Origin: JBFHNV01 sp965365655
Lineage (GTDB): Bacteria; Pseudomonadota; Gammaproteobacteria; HK1
Direction: 5' to 3'
DNA length: 9,550 bases
Assembly (NCBI GenBank): GCA_965365655.1
Contig: CBDUCN010000209.1
Location: forward strand, 1 to 9,550
The notes below the pieces were generated by a model. The model was not told the DNA's origin, did not search any database, and was given only the letters and a program-made list of their open reading frames with translations. Made by a program: the position numbers and the translations under genes. Shown one piece after another: positions 1 to 6,180 of the stretch; positions within the stretch are counted from its first letter, which is position 1, and every line of letters begins with the position of its first letter.

Positions 1-392
1 CCGTGGCTGCAGATCTCGTGCGGCGAGTCGCGCAGCCACGCCGCGACCTCGGGGTTGCGTTCCACGGCCACCGCGCCGGCGAACACCGTCACCGGCACCT
101 CGCGGGAGTCGAACAGCCGCGCGAGGCGCCACACGCCGGCCCGCGAGCCGTACTCGTACACCGACTCCAGCGCGAGGTCGCGGTACGTCGCCTCCAGGCC
201 CAGCGCCATCTCGCCGAGGATGCTCTCGTTGCGCCCGTCGGCGCCCATCTGCACCTCCGAGCCTTCCTCGTAGTTGACGACGAAGCTCACCGCGACCCGG
301 GCGTCGCCGGGCCAGGCCACCCGCGGCACGTCGCGCCCGTAGCCGACGAAATCCCGCGGCGGGCCGTCGACGGGCCGATCCGGCATCTGCAT
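1..392 (-). CDS. PuuE-like polysaccharide deacetylase family protein (N-terminal part, cut by window edge)
   Basis: Only the first ~130 residues are present; the gene continues past base 1. The translation has the order typical of the PuuE/NodB-fold deacetylase group: RDFVGYG near residues 13-19, a VNYEEG strand at 39-44, VYEYGSRAGVWRL at 78-90, a VPVTVFAGAVAVERNPEV block at 99-116, and HEICSH at 125-130. H130 is probably the first histidine of the NodB motif 2; the rest lies outside. In classical NodB enzymes the first motif is TFDDG. Here it is NYEEG, as in the allantoinase-like PuuE branch, which acts on amide or N-acetyl bonds. The ATG at 392-390 is preceded on the minus strand by GGGGAGAA at a good distance; an in-frame ATG two codons later is an alternative. 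It lies 62 bases downstream of the hydrolase gene on the same strand, so co-transcription is likely. True allantoinase activity is uncertain, because no purine-catabolic gene is visible and the stretch after NYEEG is shorter than I remember for PuuE. Confidence 0.85.
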   Translation of the reverse strand, partial: MQMPDRPVDGPPRDFVGYGRDVPRVAWPGDARVAVSFVVNYEEGSEVQMGADGRNESILGEMALGLEATYRDLALESVYEYGSRAGVWRLARLFDSREVPVTVFAGAVAVERNPEVAAWLRDSPHEICSH

Positions 393-454
393 GTGCGTTC
401 TCCCCGTTCGCGCAGGTGGCCCAAGCGTACCGCGCGGTCCCCCCTGGCGTCCGC

Positions 455-1177
455 TCACAGGTTGCGCCGGCACATCTCGAAGAAGATCGCCCAGGATTTC
501 TCGGACGCGTCGTGGTCGTAGATCTCGCGTGCCGGGAAGCTGAAGCCGTGGTGGGTGCCGGGCCACACGTCGAGCCGGTAGCGCGTGCCGTGCGCATCGA
601 GCTCCGCCTTGAGCGTCGGGATCACGTAGGCAGGCACGGTCTCGTCGGTCTCGGCGAACGCGAAGTAGCACTCGGCCTCGATGTTGCGGACCAGGAAGTG
701 GGGCGAGTCCTCCTTCCCCGTCACGATGCCCACGCCGTACATGGAGCAGATCGCGGCCACGCGGTCCGGGAACGTTCCGGCGGCGGTGGTCACCAGCCGC
801 CCGCTCATGCAGAACCCGATGCAGGCCAGCTTCCCGCCGCGCGCCAACGGGTCGGCGTCCACGTGGGCGAGCAGGGCGCGGGTGTCGTCCATCACCTCGG
901 CGTTCGACATGTGCGCCATGCACGCGCGCCAGATCAGCCGCGACTTCGGCGTGCGCACCGGGAAACGGATGTGGCCGAAGCGGTAGAAGAGATCCGGCAG
1001 CAGCACGTAGTAGCCCTCGCCCGCGACCCGGCGCGCCATGTCGTGGAGCTCCTCGCGGATCGCGGGCGCGTCCATGTAGAACAGCACCACCGGGAACGGG
1101 CCGTCGCCGTCCGGGTGTACGACGAAGGTGGGCATCGTGCCCTCGGGCGTGCGCAGGTCGACGTGTCGTTCAGGCAT
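455..1177 (-). CDS. Dienelactone hydrolase family protein (alpha/beta hydrolase)
   Basis: This is a 240-residue cytoplasmic alpha/beta hydrolase of the dienelactone hydrolase (DLH) family, which opens lactones or esters with a Cys-Asp-His triad, classically in chlorocatechol degradation. The triad can be read directly: C123 in the nucleophile elbow IGFCMSGR (120-127), D178 in FAETDETVP (174-182), and H210 in GTHHGF (207-212). The oxyanion-side strand FPVVLFYMDA lies at 28-37. Length fits the family. The reading frame stays open upstream to base 1444, but that part overlaps the divergent GAF gene. The ATG at 1177-1175 begins just before the conserved first strand and has GAGGA seven bases upstream, so I take it as the start. 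The deacetylase gene follows 62 bases downstream on the same strand. Many DLH-family proteins are not dienelactone hydrolases, and no chlorocatechol genes are visible, so the substrate is unknown. Confidence 0.93.
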   Translation of the reverse strand: MPERHVDLRTPEGTMPTFVVHPDGDGPFPVVLFYMDAPAIREELHDMARRVAGEGYYVLLPDLFYRFGHIRFPVRTPKSRLIWRACMAHMSNAEVMDDTRALLAHVDADPLARGGKLACIGFCMSGRLVTTAAGTFPDRVAAICSMYGVGIVTGKEDSPHFLVRNIEAECYFAFAETDETVPAYVIPTLKAELDAHGTRYRLDVWPGTHHGFSFPAREIYDHDASEKSWAIFFEMCRRNL

Positions 1178-1232
1178 GGAGGCGTCCTCGGTCGGCCGTG
1201 CGGTCGGGGCGTGCCCGCGCGGGCGCCGTCGG

Positions 1233-1261
1233 ACTATCGCTTCCACTGCGCGGGCACACAA
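1233..1261 (-). promoter_or_regulatory. Possible promoter of the dienelactone-hydrolase-like gene
   Basis: On the minus strand TTGTGT (1261-1256) and GATAGT (1238-1233) are separated by 17 bases and resemble sigma-70 -35 and -10 boxes (3/6 and 4/6 matches). They would start a transcript about 50 bases before the ATG at 1177. The stretch 1178-1301 is the only non-coding DNA between this gene and the divergent GAF gene, so both promoters must lie there or overlap coding DNA. The match is weak and is inferred by eye. Confidence 0.25.
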
Positions 1262-1301
1262 GCCGACAATGGTCGCCGGACCGTGTCCGGCAGGGGGGCG
1301 C

Positions 1302-1835
1302 ATGGGCGGGACGTCGATTGCAGGGTGGGACGTGGCGGCCATCGAGCGCGCGGCGCACGAGGTCGCGCTGGCCGCGGCGCCGGAGGGCGCGTTCGCCCGG
1401 GTCGCCGAGGCGGCGCAGGCGGCGATCGGGCACCGGCTGTTCACGGTGATGCGCTTCGACCGCGACGCGATGACGGTCGAGCGGCTCTACTCCAGCGACG
1501 CGCACAGCTATCCGCCCGGCGGGCGCAAGGCGAAGCGTGACACGCCGTGGGGGCGCCAGGTGCTGGAGCAGGGGCGCCCGTTCATCGGCCGGGATGCCGG
1601 CGACATCCGCGCCCATTTCAACGACCACGCGCTGATCCTCGGGCTCGGCCTCGAGTCCGTCCTCAACGTTCCGGTGCAGGTGTGCGGGCGCACCGTGGGC
1701 ACGATGAACCTGCTGCACGCGGCCGGGCACTACGACGAGCCGCACGTCGCGCGGGGACGGGTGCTGGCGGGGCTGCTGGCCGGCCCGCTGCTGCTCGCGG
1801 CGCCGGCGGCGAGCAGCCGGCCCCGCGGCGGCTGA
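1302..1835 (+). CDS. Stand-alone GAF-domain protein
   Basis: This is a 177-residue protein made almost entirely of one GAF domain, a small-molecule or redox sensing fold. Visible GAF features are an N-terminal helix (11-42), the strand HRLFTVMRFD (44-53), the segment MTVERLYSSDAHSYP (57-71) with PGGRKAKRDTPWGRQVL after it, the loop LILGLGLESVLNVPV (111-125), and the strand GRTVGTMNLLH (129-139). There is no fused kinase, cyclase, HTH or PAS domain, so it is either a single-domain sensor or a binding protein acting through partners. The ATG at 1302 follows AGGGGGGC; an in-frame ATG at 1269 is an alternative that would add 11 residues. It is divergent from the hydrolase gene (124 bases between starts) and convergent with tctA, whose stop lies 12 bases beyond its own. 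Similar short GAF proteins are common in betaproteobacteria. The ligand is not predictable. Confidence 0.85.
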   Translation: MGGTSIAGWDVAAIERAAHEVALAAAPEGAFARVAEAAQAAIGHRLFTVMRFDRDAMTVERLYSSDAHSYPPGGRKAKRDTPWGRQVLEQGRPFIGRDAGDIRAHFNDHALILGLGLESVLNVPVQVCGRTVGTMNLLHAAGHYDEPHVARGRVLAGLLAGPLLLAAPAASSRPRGG

Positions 1836-1860
1836 GCGCGCGGCCGTTCAGGCGGCGCGC
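1836..1860. terminator. GC-only hairpin between the convergent GAF and tctA genes
   Basis: The arms pair as 6 bp, one G-G mismatch, then 3 bp, around the five-base loop GTTCA. The hairpin begins immediately after the GAF stop codon and contains the tctA stop codon in its loop. No T-run follows on either strand, so it is not a classical intrinsic terminator. It may still slow polymerase or stabilise the 3' ends. Such pairing also arises easily in GC-rich DNA. Confidence 0.3.
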
Positions 1861-3440
1861 GGGCGCAACGGGCGGCCGGCGAACAGCACCACCAGCAGCG
1901 CCGCCGCCAGGAACGCGACCGCCAGCGGCGATTTCAGCAGGAACCAGGGGTCGCCGCCGGACGCGGAGTAGCCGCCGCGCACGAGCTCCTCGAGCTTCGG
2001 GGCGAGGATGAAGCCGATCACGAACGGCAGGATGGACACGTCCAGCCGGCGCAGCACGTAGCCGATGGCGCCGAACACGATCACCACCCAGATCGCGACG
2101 AACCCGCCGTCCTGGGCGTACACCGCGGTCAGCGTGATCAGCAGCACGCAGGGCAGCATGATGGATCTGGGGATGCGCGAGAGCGCGCCCAGCGCGCGCA
2201 GGAACCAGCTGCCGATGGTCCAGTTGAACACGTTGCCGAGCACCATCAGCGTGAAGATCGCGAACGCCACCACCAGGTCCCGGTTGATGATGGTGCCGTA
2301 GTCCTCGATCACCTTGATCTCGGTGAAGCGGAACACCGACGGCCCGAGCGTGAAGCTGCCCACCGACTCCACCGCGAGGATCAGGAACACCGCGGCGAAG
2401 TTGCCCGGAATGCCGAGGCTCATCACCGGGATGAGGTTGGCCCCGGAGACCGCGGAGTTGGCCGCCTCGGTCGCGGCCACGCCCTCTGGGAGGCCGGTGC
2501 CGAATTTCTCGGGGTGCTTCGACAGGCGCCGCGCGCTGTCGTAGCCGAGCGTCGCGGCGAGCGTGGTGCCGATGCCGGGCAGCGCCCCGACGAGGGTGCC
2601 GATGACGGCGGAGGTGAACACGCGCGGCAGGATGCGGCGCACGTCCTGCCAGCCGAAGCGGTTGTCGCCGGTGGGCGCGATGCTCGGCAGCGCGAGCAGC
2701 GACAGCCTTTCGCGCGCGGTGCGCTCCACCGCGACCAGCACCTCGCTCACGACCAGCACGCCGAGCACCGCGGACGTGAGCGGCAGGCCGTTGCCGAGGG
2801 CGGTGATGCCGAAGGTCATGCGCGCGCCGTGGCCGGACAGCGTGCTGCCCATCAGCGCCAGCAGCATGCCCAGCACGCCCACCATCAGCCCCTTCACCGC
2901 GGAGTTGCCCGCGACGGCCGCCATGAACGACAGCGAGAGGACGATCAGCGCCGACTTCTCCGGCAGGTCCAGCACCCGCTCGATCAGCACCGCCAGCACC
3001 GGCGCGGTGAGGAACAGCACCATGTCGGAGAAGGTGTCCCCGGCCGCGGAGCTGAAGTGCGCGATCTTCAGCGCCTTCGGCCCCTGCCCGTTGAGCGCCA
3101 TCGGGTGCCCGTCGAGGGTGGTGAGGTACGCATCGGGCGTGCCCGGCGTGTTGAACAGTATGGCCGGCACCGCGCCACCCACCGTCGCGCCCTTCATCAC
3201 GCCGATGAGGAACCCGAGGATCGGCAGCAGCGCCTCGTCGGAGTGGCCGAAGAACGAGATCAGCACCGGCAGCGAGAGCGCCATCGCGAAGGGGCCGTTC
3301 AGCCCGGGCGTCGCGCCGATCACGATGCCCAGCACCAGCCCGCCCAGGACCATCGCCGCGGGCAGCCAGTCGAAGGCGCCGTCGGCGGTGAAGAACACGT
3401 CCGTCATCCCGCGGATGACGTATTCCAGGACCAGCTCCAC
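1848..3440 (-). CDS. tctA: Tripartite tricarboxylate transporter, large membrane subunit TctA
   Basis: This is a 530-residue polytopic inner-membrane protein, the translocation subunit of a TTT-family transporter that takes up carboxylates using an ion gradient after delivery by a periplasmic binding protein. It carries the duplicated TctA glycine/proline signature: GIVIGATPGLNGP (38-50) in the first half and VGALPGIGTTLAATLGY (284-300) in the second. It also has ILFNTPGTPDA (94-104) and the conserved EGVAATEAANSAVSG block (319-333) followed by PVMSLGIPG (338-346). About ten or more hydrophobic spans alternate with short loops. Length is close to the usual ~500 residues. The start is GTG at 3440, six bases after the tctB stop, with only a weak Shine-Dalgarno; the in-frame ATG at codon 12 is the alternative. 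It is the last gene of the tctCBA operon, so it is probably read by translational coupling. The substrate (citrate, tartrate, an aromatic acid or another) cannot be assigned. Confidence 0.96.
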   Translation of the reverse strand: MELVLEYVIRGMTDVFFTADGAFDWLPAAMVLGGLVLGIVIGATPGLNGPFAMALSLPVLISFFGHSDEALLPILGFLIGVMKGATVGGAVPAILFNTPGTPDAYLTTLDGHPMALNGQGPKALKIAHFSSAAGDTFSDMVLFLTAPVLAVLIERVLDLPEKSALIVLSLSFMAAVAGNSAVKGLMVGVLGMLLALMGSTLSGHGARMTFGITALGNGLPLTSAVLGVLVVSEVLVAVERTARERLSLLALPSIAPTGDNRFGWQDVRRILPRVFTSAVIGTLVGALPGIGTTLAATLGYDSARRLSKHPEKFGTGLPEGVAATEAANSAVSGANLIPVMSLGIPGNFAAVFLILAVESVGSFTLGPSVFRFTEIKVIEDYGTIINRDLVVAFAIFTLMVLGNVFNWTIGSWFLRALGALSRIPRSIMLPCVLLITLTAVYAQDGGFVAIWVVIVFGAIGYVLRRLDVSILPFVIGFILAPKLEELVRGGYSASGGDPWFLLKSPLAVAFLAAALLVVLFAGRPLRPRAA

Positions 3441-3446
3441 GGCGGT

Positions 3447-4073
3447 CTACTGGTCCGCGTTCGGGGGCAGCAGCACGTTGGTGAGCGCGACGTCGAAGAG
3501 CAGCACGGCGCACGCGAGCACGATCGCCACCGTGACCAGGGCGCGCCGCCGCAGCCGCCCTTCGGAGTAGACGATCAGGCCCGCGGTCATCACGAACCCG
3601 CCTGCCAGGTAGCCCAGGTACTTCCACGGCGCGGTGTCGGCGAGCTGACGATAGTCGAGGTCGGTGAGGCCCAGCGCCTTCGCCGCGGCGACCGCGGCCG
3701 GCCCGAGGCCGTACATCAGCGCGATCCCGGACAGCACGATGACGTGGAACCAGGCGAGGAAGCGCAGGTCGCGCGCCGTGAGCCGACCGGCGTCGGGGTC
3801 GGCGTCGCGGGCGGGAGCCCGGGCACCTCGCCCGAGCAGCGCGAGCAGCACCTGCACCGCGGCCAGCACCGCCAGCGCCACGGCCAGCAGCACCGGGAAG
3901 AACGCGTCGCCGGGCACCCGCCGCCCGCCGACGCTCGCCTCGATGAAGCCGCCCTTGATGTCGTGCGGGAACCACCACGACAGCGCGGCCACCGCGAGCG
4001 CCAGCAGCGCGGCTCCGAACCCGACGTCCCACGGGTCCGGAGCCTCGCGCCGGCGGCCGCGCGGCCGGGTCAT
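3447..4073 (-). CDS. tctB: Tripartite tricarboxylate transporter, small membrane subunit TctB
   Basis: This is a 208-residue membrane protein, the small accessory subunit that pairs with TctA. Hydrophobic spans are visible near residues 18-34, 57-80, 105-123, 151-169 and 178-203. The first is followed by the family-like sequence SVGGRRVPGDAFFPVLLA (47-64), where a small loop ending in a Pro-x-x-Phe-Phe-Pro-like element leads into the second span. Most TctB proteins I know of are about 150-170 residues with four spans. This one is longer and appears to have five, because of a segment around 121-150 and a charged loop at 81-104. The ATG at 4073 lies two bases after the tctC stop, and the GTG of tctA follows its own stop by six bases, so all three genes are tightly coupled. 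The family is poorly conserved in sequence, so the call rests on hydropathy, size and its place between tctC and tctA. Confidence 0.9.
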   Translation of the reverse strand: MTRPRGRRREAPDPWDVGFGAALLALAVAALSWWFPHDIKGGFIEASVGGRRVPGDAFFPVLLAVALAVLAAVQVLLALLGRGARAPARDADPDAGRLTARDLRFLAWFHVIVLSGIALMYGLGPAAVAAAKALGLTDLDYRQLADTAPWKYLGYLAGGFVMTAGLIVYSEGRLRRRALVTVAIVLACAVLLFDVALTNVLLPPNADQ

Positions 4074-4075
4074 CC

Positions 4076-5011
4076 CTACTTGACGGAGTCGAGCAGGAAC
4101 CTGTTGGCCGCGAGCGTCGCGCGCAGCTGGGCCTCCAGCGCGTCGCCCGACACCAGCAGCGGGCCCGGTGGGTACTGCTTGGAGATGAACGCGCGCGTCT
4201 TGGAGTCCGGATCGTCGAGCACCTCGGCGATGGCCGCGGCGATCGCGTCGCGCGCCTCGGTGCTCATGCCCTTCGGGCCCGCGAGCAGGAACTGGAAGCC
4301 GAACGTGTACGGGATGCCGAGGCTCTTCAGCGTCGGCTGGCCCGGCGCCTGCACCAGCGGCGCGTCCTCTGCGGACGCGAGGATCACGACCTCGCCGGCG
4401 GCCACCAGGCCGCGCTGCACGCCGCCGCCCCACGCGAGGTTCGCGTCCCGGGCGACCAGCGCGTTGAGCGTGGCCTTGCCGCCCTTCATGCGCAGGTGGT
4501 TCACCTGGAAGCCGAAGTGCCGCGACACGATCTCCGCGCCGGCCTGCACCTGGTCGCCCCAGTTCGACCACACGATGGTGGTGCCGCTCTTCGCGGCGGC
4601 CGCGACGTCCTCGAGCGACTTCCAGCCGCTGTCGGCGCGCGCCAGCACGCCGGTCTGCGAGCCCGCGGTCGTCGTGATGTAGGTGAAGTCGTCGATCGAC
4701 AGGCTGTCGTTGGTCAGCGTCGCGAAGTCGAAGGTGGTGTTGATCGCGAGACCCACGGTCAGGCCGTCGGCGGGCGCGTCCTTGAGCGCCGCCGCCATCA
4801 CGGTGCCGCCGCCGCCCGCCTTGTTGCTGGGGATGATGCGCCAGCCCCGCTTCGCCTCCAGCTCCTCCGCGAGCGAGCGCGCCTGGGTGTCGGTGCCGCC
4901 GCCGGCGCCGAAGCCGATCCAGAAGTTGATCGGGCCCTTCGGGTGCCACTCGGCGTGGGCCGCGCCGACGCTCAGGCCCAGCGTCATCAGGATGGTCGCA
5001 AGGATCCTCAT
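4076..5011 (-). CDS. tctC: Tripartite tricarboxylate transporter substrate-binding protein (Bug/TctC family)
   Basis: This is a 311-residue periplasmic binding protein. A signal peptide is clear: MRIL, a hydrophobic core, and GAAHA ending at residue 20 with likely cleavage before EWHP. The mature protein shows the Bug-family loop FGAGGGTDTQARSLAEEL (34-51), whose Gly-rich turn and Asp contact the ligand carboxylate. It also has the SNKAGGGGTVMAAAL motif (62-76), MKGGKATLNALVARDAN (175-191), and a C-terminal IPYTFGFQFLLAGPKGMS block (233-250). Length is normal for the family. The ATG at 5011 has a strong GGAGGAGAGG Shine-Dalgarno about five bases upstream. Longer in-frame starts would precede the signal peptide and are unlikely. 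As the first gene of tctCBA it probably carries the operon promoter, in the 164-base region shared with the divergent hydrolase gene. Bug proteins are often found next to catabolic genes for their ligand, but sequence does not tell the ligand. Confidence 0.96.
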   Translation of the reverse strand: MRILATILMTLGLSVGAAHAEWHPKGPINFWIGFGAGGGTDTQARSLAEELEAKRGWRIIPSNKAGGGGTVMAAALKDAPADGLTVGLAINTTFDFATLTNDSLSIDDFTYITTTAGSQTGVLARADSGWKSLEDVAAAAKSGTTIVWSNWGDQVQAGAEIVSRHFGFQVNHLRMKGGKATLNALVARDANLAWGGGVQRGLVAAGEVVILASAEDAPLVQAPGQPTLKSLGIPYTFGFQFLLAGPKGMSTEARDAIAAAIAEVLDDPDSKTRAFISKQYPPGPLLVSGDALEAQLRATLAANRFLLDSVK

Positions 5012-5036
5012 CGTCCTCTCCTCCGTCGTTGGTGTT

Positions 5037-5113
5037 GTTCGAGCGCGAGCTGCGGGTGCGCGGTGCGGCGCGGTGCCGGGTCTCGGGAGCGGCGCCGTCG
5101 TTCGAGCTTGAGC
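5037..5113. repeat. Pair of imperfect direct repeats in the tctC/hydrolase divergent promoter region
   Basis: GTTCGAGCGCGAGC (5037-5050) recurs as GTTCGAGCTTGAGC (5100-5113), with 12 of 14 bases identical and starts 63 bases apart, close to six turns of B-DNA. The right copy overlaps the proposed -35 box of the plus-strand operon. The left copy lies just upstream of the tctC ribosome-binding site. This could be a paired operator for a regulator not encoded in the window. In such GC-rich DNA chance similarity is not excluded. Confidence 0.3.
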
Positions 5114-5137
5114 CATCGCGCCGGCGACGGCAATACT
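5108..5137 (+). promoter_or_regulatory. Possible sigma-70-like promoter of the hydrolase-SDR-nitroreductase genes
   Basis: TTGAGC (5108-5113) and AATACT (5132-5137) are 18 bases apart, each matching 4 of 6 consensus positions. Transcription would begin about 30 bases before the ATG at 5176. The AATACT element is one of few AT-rich spots in the 5012-5175 intergenic region. The same region must hold the minus-strand tctC promoter, for which I see no convincing boxes. Confidence 0.35.
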
Positions 5138-5175
5138 GCCCGTTCCGCCGCCCGCTGGATCAGGAGAACGCGCAC

Positions 5176-6063
5176 ATGAAGGTCACCCTGCTCGGCACCG
5201 GCACGCCCGCCCCGTCCCTGAGCCGCCAGAGTTCCGGCTACGCGATCGAAGCGGGCGGCGACCTCATCGTCATGGATCACGGCCCCGGCGCGCACCACCG
5301 GCTGATGGAGGCCGGCTACCGCGCCACGCAGGTGAGCCACGCGTTCTTCAGCCACGTGCACTACGACCACATCATGGATTACCCGCGCCTCGTGCTGCAG
5401 CGCTGGGACATGGGTGCGTGCAGGATCCCCGACCTCGAGGTGTTCGGGCCGCAGCCCATCGCGCGCATCACCGGGCAGCTCTTCGGCGACGACGGCGTGT
5501 ACGGTCCGGACATCGCGTCGCGCGTCTCCCATCCGTGCAGCCTCGACGTCTACACGTCGCGCGGCGGCGTGCTGCCGCGCGCGAAGCCTGCCCCGAAGGT
5601 CACCGAGGTCAGCGCCGGCGACGTCGTCGAGGGCAACGGATGGCGGGTGACGGTGGGCGAAGCGCAGCACTTCCAGCCGATCCTCGAGTGCGTGGGATAC
5701 CGCATCGAGACGGAGGACGGCACGCTCGTGTACTCCGGCGACAGCGGCGGCGTGCCCGAGAGCATGATCGCGCTCGCGCGCGACTGCGACGTGCTGATCC
5801 ACATGTGCCACTTCGCGACGGGCATGGAACCCTCGGAGGGCTACCGGCAGGGTGCGGGCAGCCACATGGACGTGGCCGAGGTCGCGCAGCGCGCCAACGC
5901 GCGCACCGTGGTGCTCACCCACTGCATCCCGATGCTCGATGCACCCGGCGTGCTGGAGCGCCTGGTGCTGGAGATGCGAGGCGTCTACGACGGCAACATC
6001 ATCATCGGGCGCGACCTGATGACGGTGCCGCTCGATGTGCAGTACCCGCATCGCGTGGACTGA
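5176..6063 (+). CDS. Metallo-beta-lactamase-fold hydrolase (RNase Z/AtsA-like group)
   Basis: This is a 295-residue cytoplasmic metallo-hydrolase with no signal peptide. It begins with MKVTLLGTGTPAPSLSRQSS, the first strand and turn typical of the RNase Z/arylsulfatase-like (AtsA) branch. Dinuclear zinc ligands can be read in order: HVHYDH at 60-65 (H60, H62, D64, H65), H165 in GEAQHFQP (161-168), D189 in VYSGDSGG (185-192), and H249 in VLTHCIP (246-252). Residues 83-160 form a longer central insertion, and I see no tRNA-binding exosite arm like that of true RNase Z. The ATG at 5176 has CAGGAGAA upstream at good spacing. It is divergent from tctC and is the first of three plus-strand genes. 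The family cleaves esters, lactones, sulfates or phosphodiesters. With a carboxylate transporter next door, hydrolysis of an imported small molecule or derivative is a reasonable inference, but the substrate is unknown. Confidence 0.9.
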   Translation: MKVTLLGTGTPAPSLSRQSSGYAIEAGGDLIVMDHGPGAHHRLMEAGYRATQVSHAFFSHVHYDHIMDYPRLVLQRWDMGACRIPDLEVFGPQPIARITGQLFGDDGVYGPDIASRVSHPCSLDVYTSRGGVLPRAKPAPKVTEVSAGDVVEGNGWRVTVGEAQHFQPILECVGYRIETEDGTLVYSGDSGGVPESMIALARDCDVLIHMCHFATGMEPSEGYRQGAGSHMDVAEVAQRANARTVVLTHCIPMLDAPGVLERLVLEMRGVYDGNIIIGRDLMTVPLDVQYPHRVD

Positions 6064-6082
6064 TCGTCGACCGGCGGCGCGT

Positions 6083-6107
6083 GCGGCGGCCCGCGGTGTG
6101 CCGCCGC
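6083..6107 (+). terminator. GC-rich hairpin 20 bases after the hydrolase gene
   Basis: GCGGCGGC (6083-6090) and GCCGCCGC (6100-6107) are perfect inverted arms around a nine-base loop. No T-run follows, so it may be a weak terminator, a processing or pausing site between the hydrolase and SDR genes, or simply GC-rich chance pairing. The rest of 6064-6180 holds no gene, only a possible -10 box and a ribosome-binding site for the SDR gene. Confidence 0.3.
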
Positions 6108-6148
6108 CCGAGCCGGCGCGCGGCGCGTCCCACGTCACGGCCTGCGGT

Positions 6149-6154
6149 TATCAT
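6149..6154 (+). promoter_or_regulatory. Possible -10 element upstream of the SDR gene
   Basis: TATCAT matches the sigma-70 -10 consensus at 5 of 6 positions in otherwise GC-rich DNA and would start a transcript about 20 bases before the GTG at 6181. No recognisable -35 box lies 16-18 bases upstream. It might make the SDR gene partly independent of the hydrolase gene. Confidence 0.25.
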
Positions 6155-6180
6155 CGGCCGCTCGAACGGGAGGACATGTC

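Noticed and set aside
1128..1301. N-terminal extension of the GAF protein
   Set aside because: It would overlap the start of the divergent hydrolase gene and its ribosome-binding site, and its translation lacks GAF similarity. The start at 1302 is preferred.
416..1540. Long plus-strand open frame opposite the dienelactone-hydrolase-like gene
   Set aside because: It is rich in Arg, Ala, Gly and His with no domain, and lies antisense to a gene with a readable catalytic triad. It is a GC-rich shadow.
1663..4032. 789-codon minus-strand open frame across tctA and tctB
   Set aside because: It is a frame-shifted reading of the same strand as tctA/tctB, with an Arg/Ala/Gly-rich translation, and the true genes are unmistakable in their own frames.
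2514..4682. 722-codon plus-strand open frame opposite tctA, tctB and tctC
   Set aside because: Its composition is dominated by Arg, Gln, His and Gly, with no hydrophobic core or motif. Lack of stops is expected opposite GC-rich genes.
5012..5175. tRNA, small RNA or riboswitch in the largest intergenic region
   Set aside because: I see no cloverleaf, terminator-like hairpin with T-run or known aptamer pattern, only possible promoter boxes and the direct repeats.
5008..6138. 376-codon minus-strand open frame opposite the metallo-hydrolase
   Set aside because: It has no recognisable domain and is antisense to a gene with every expected metal ligand in order.
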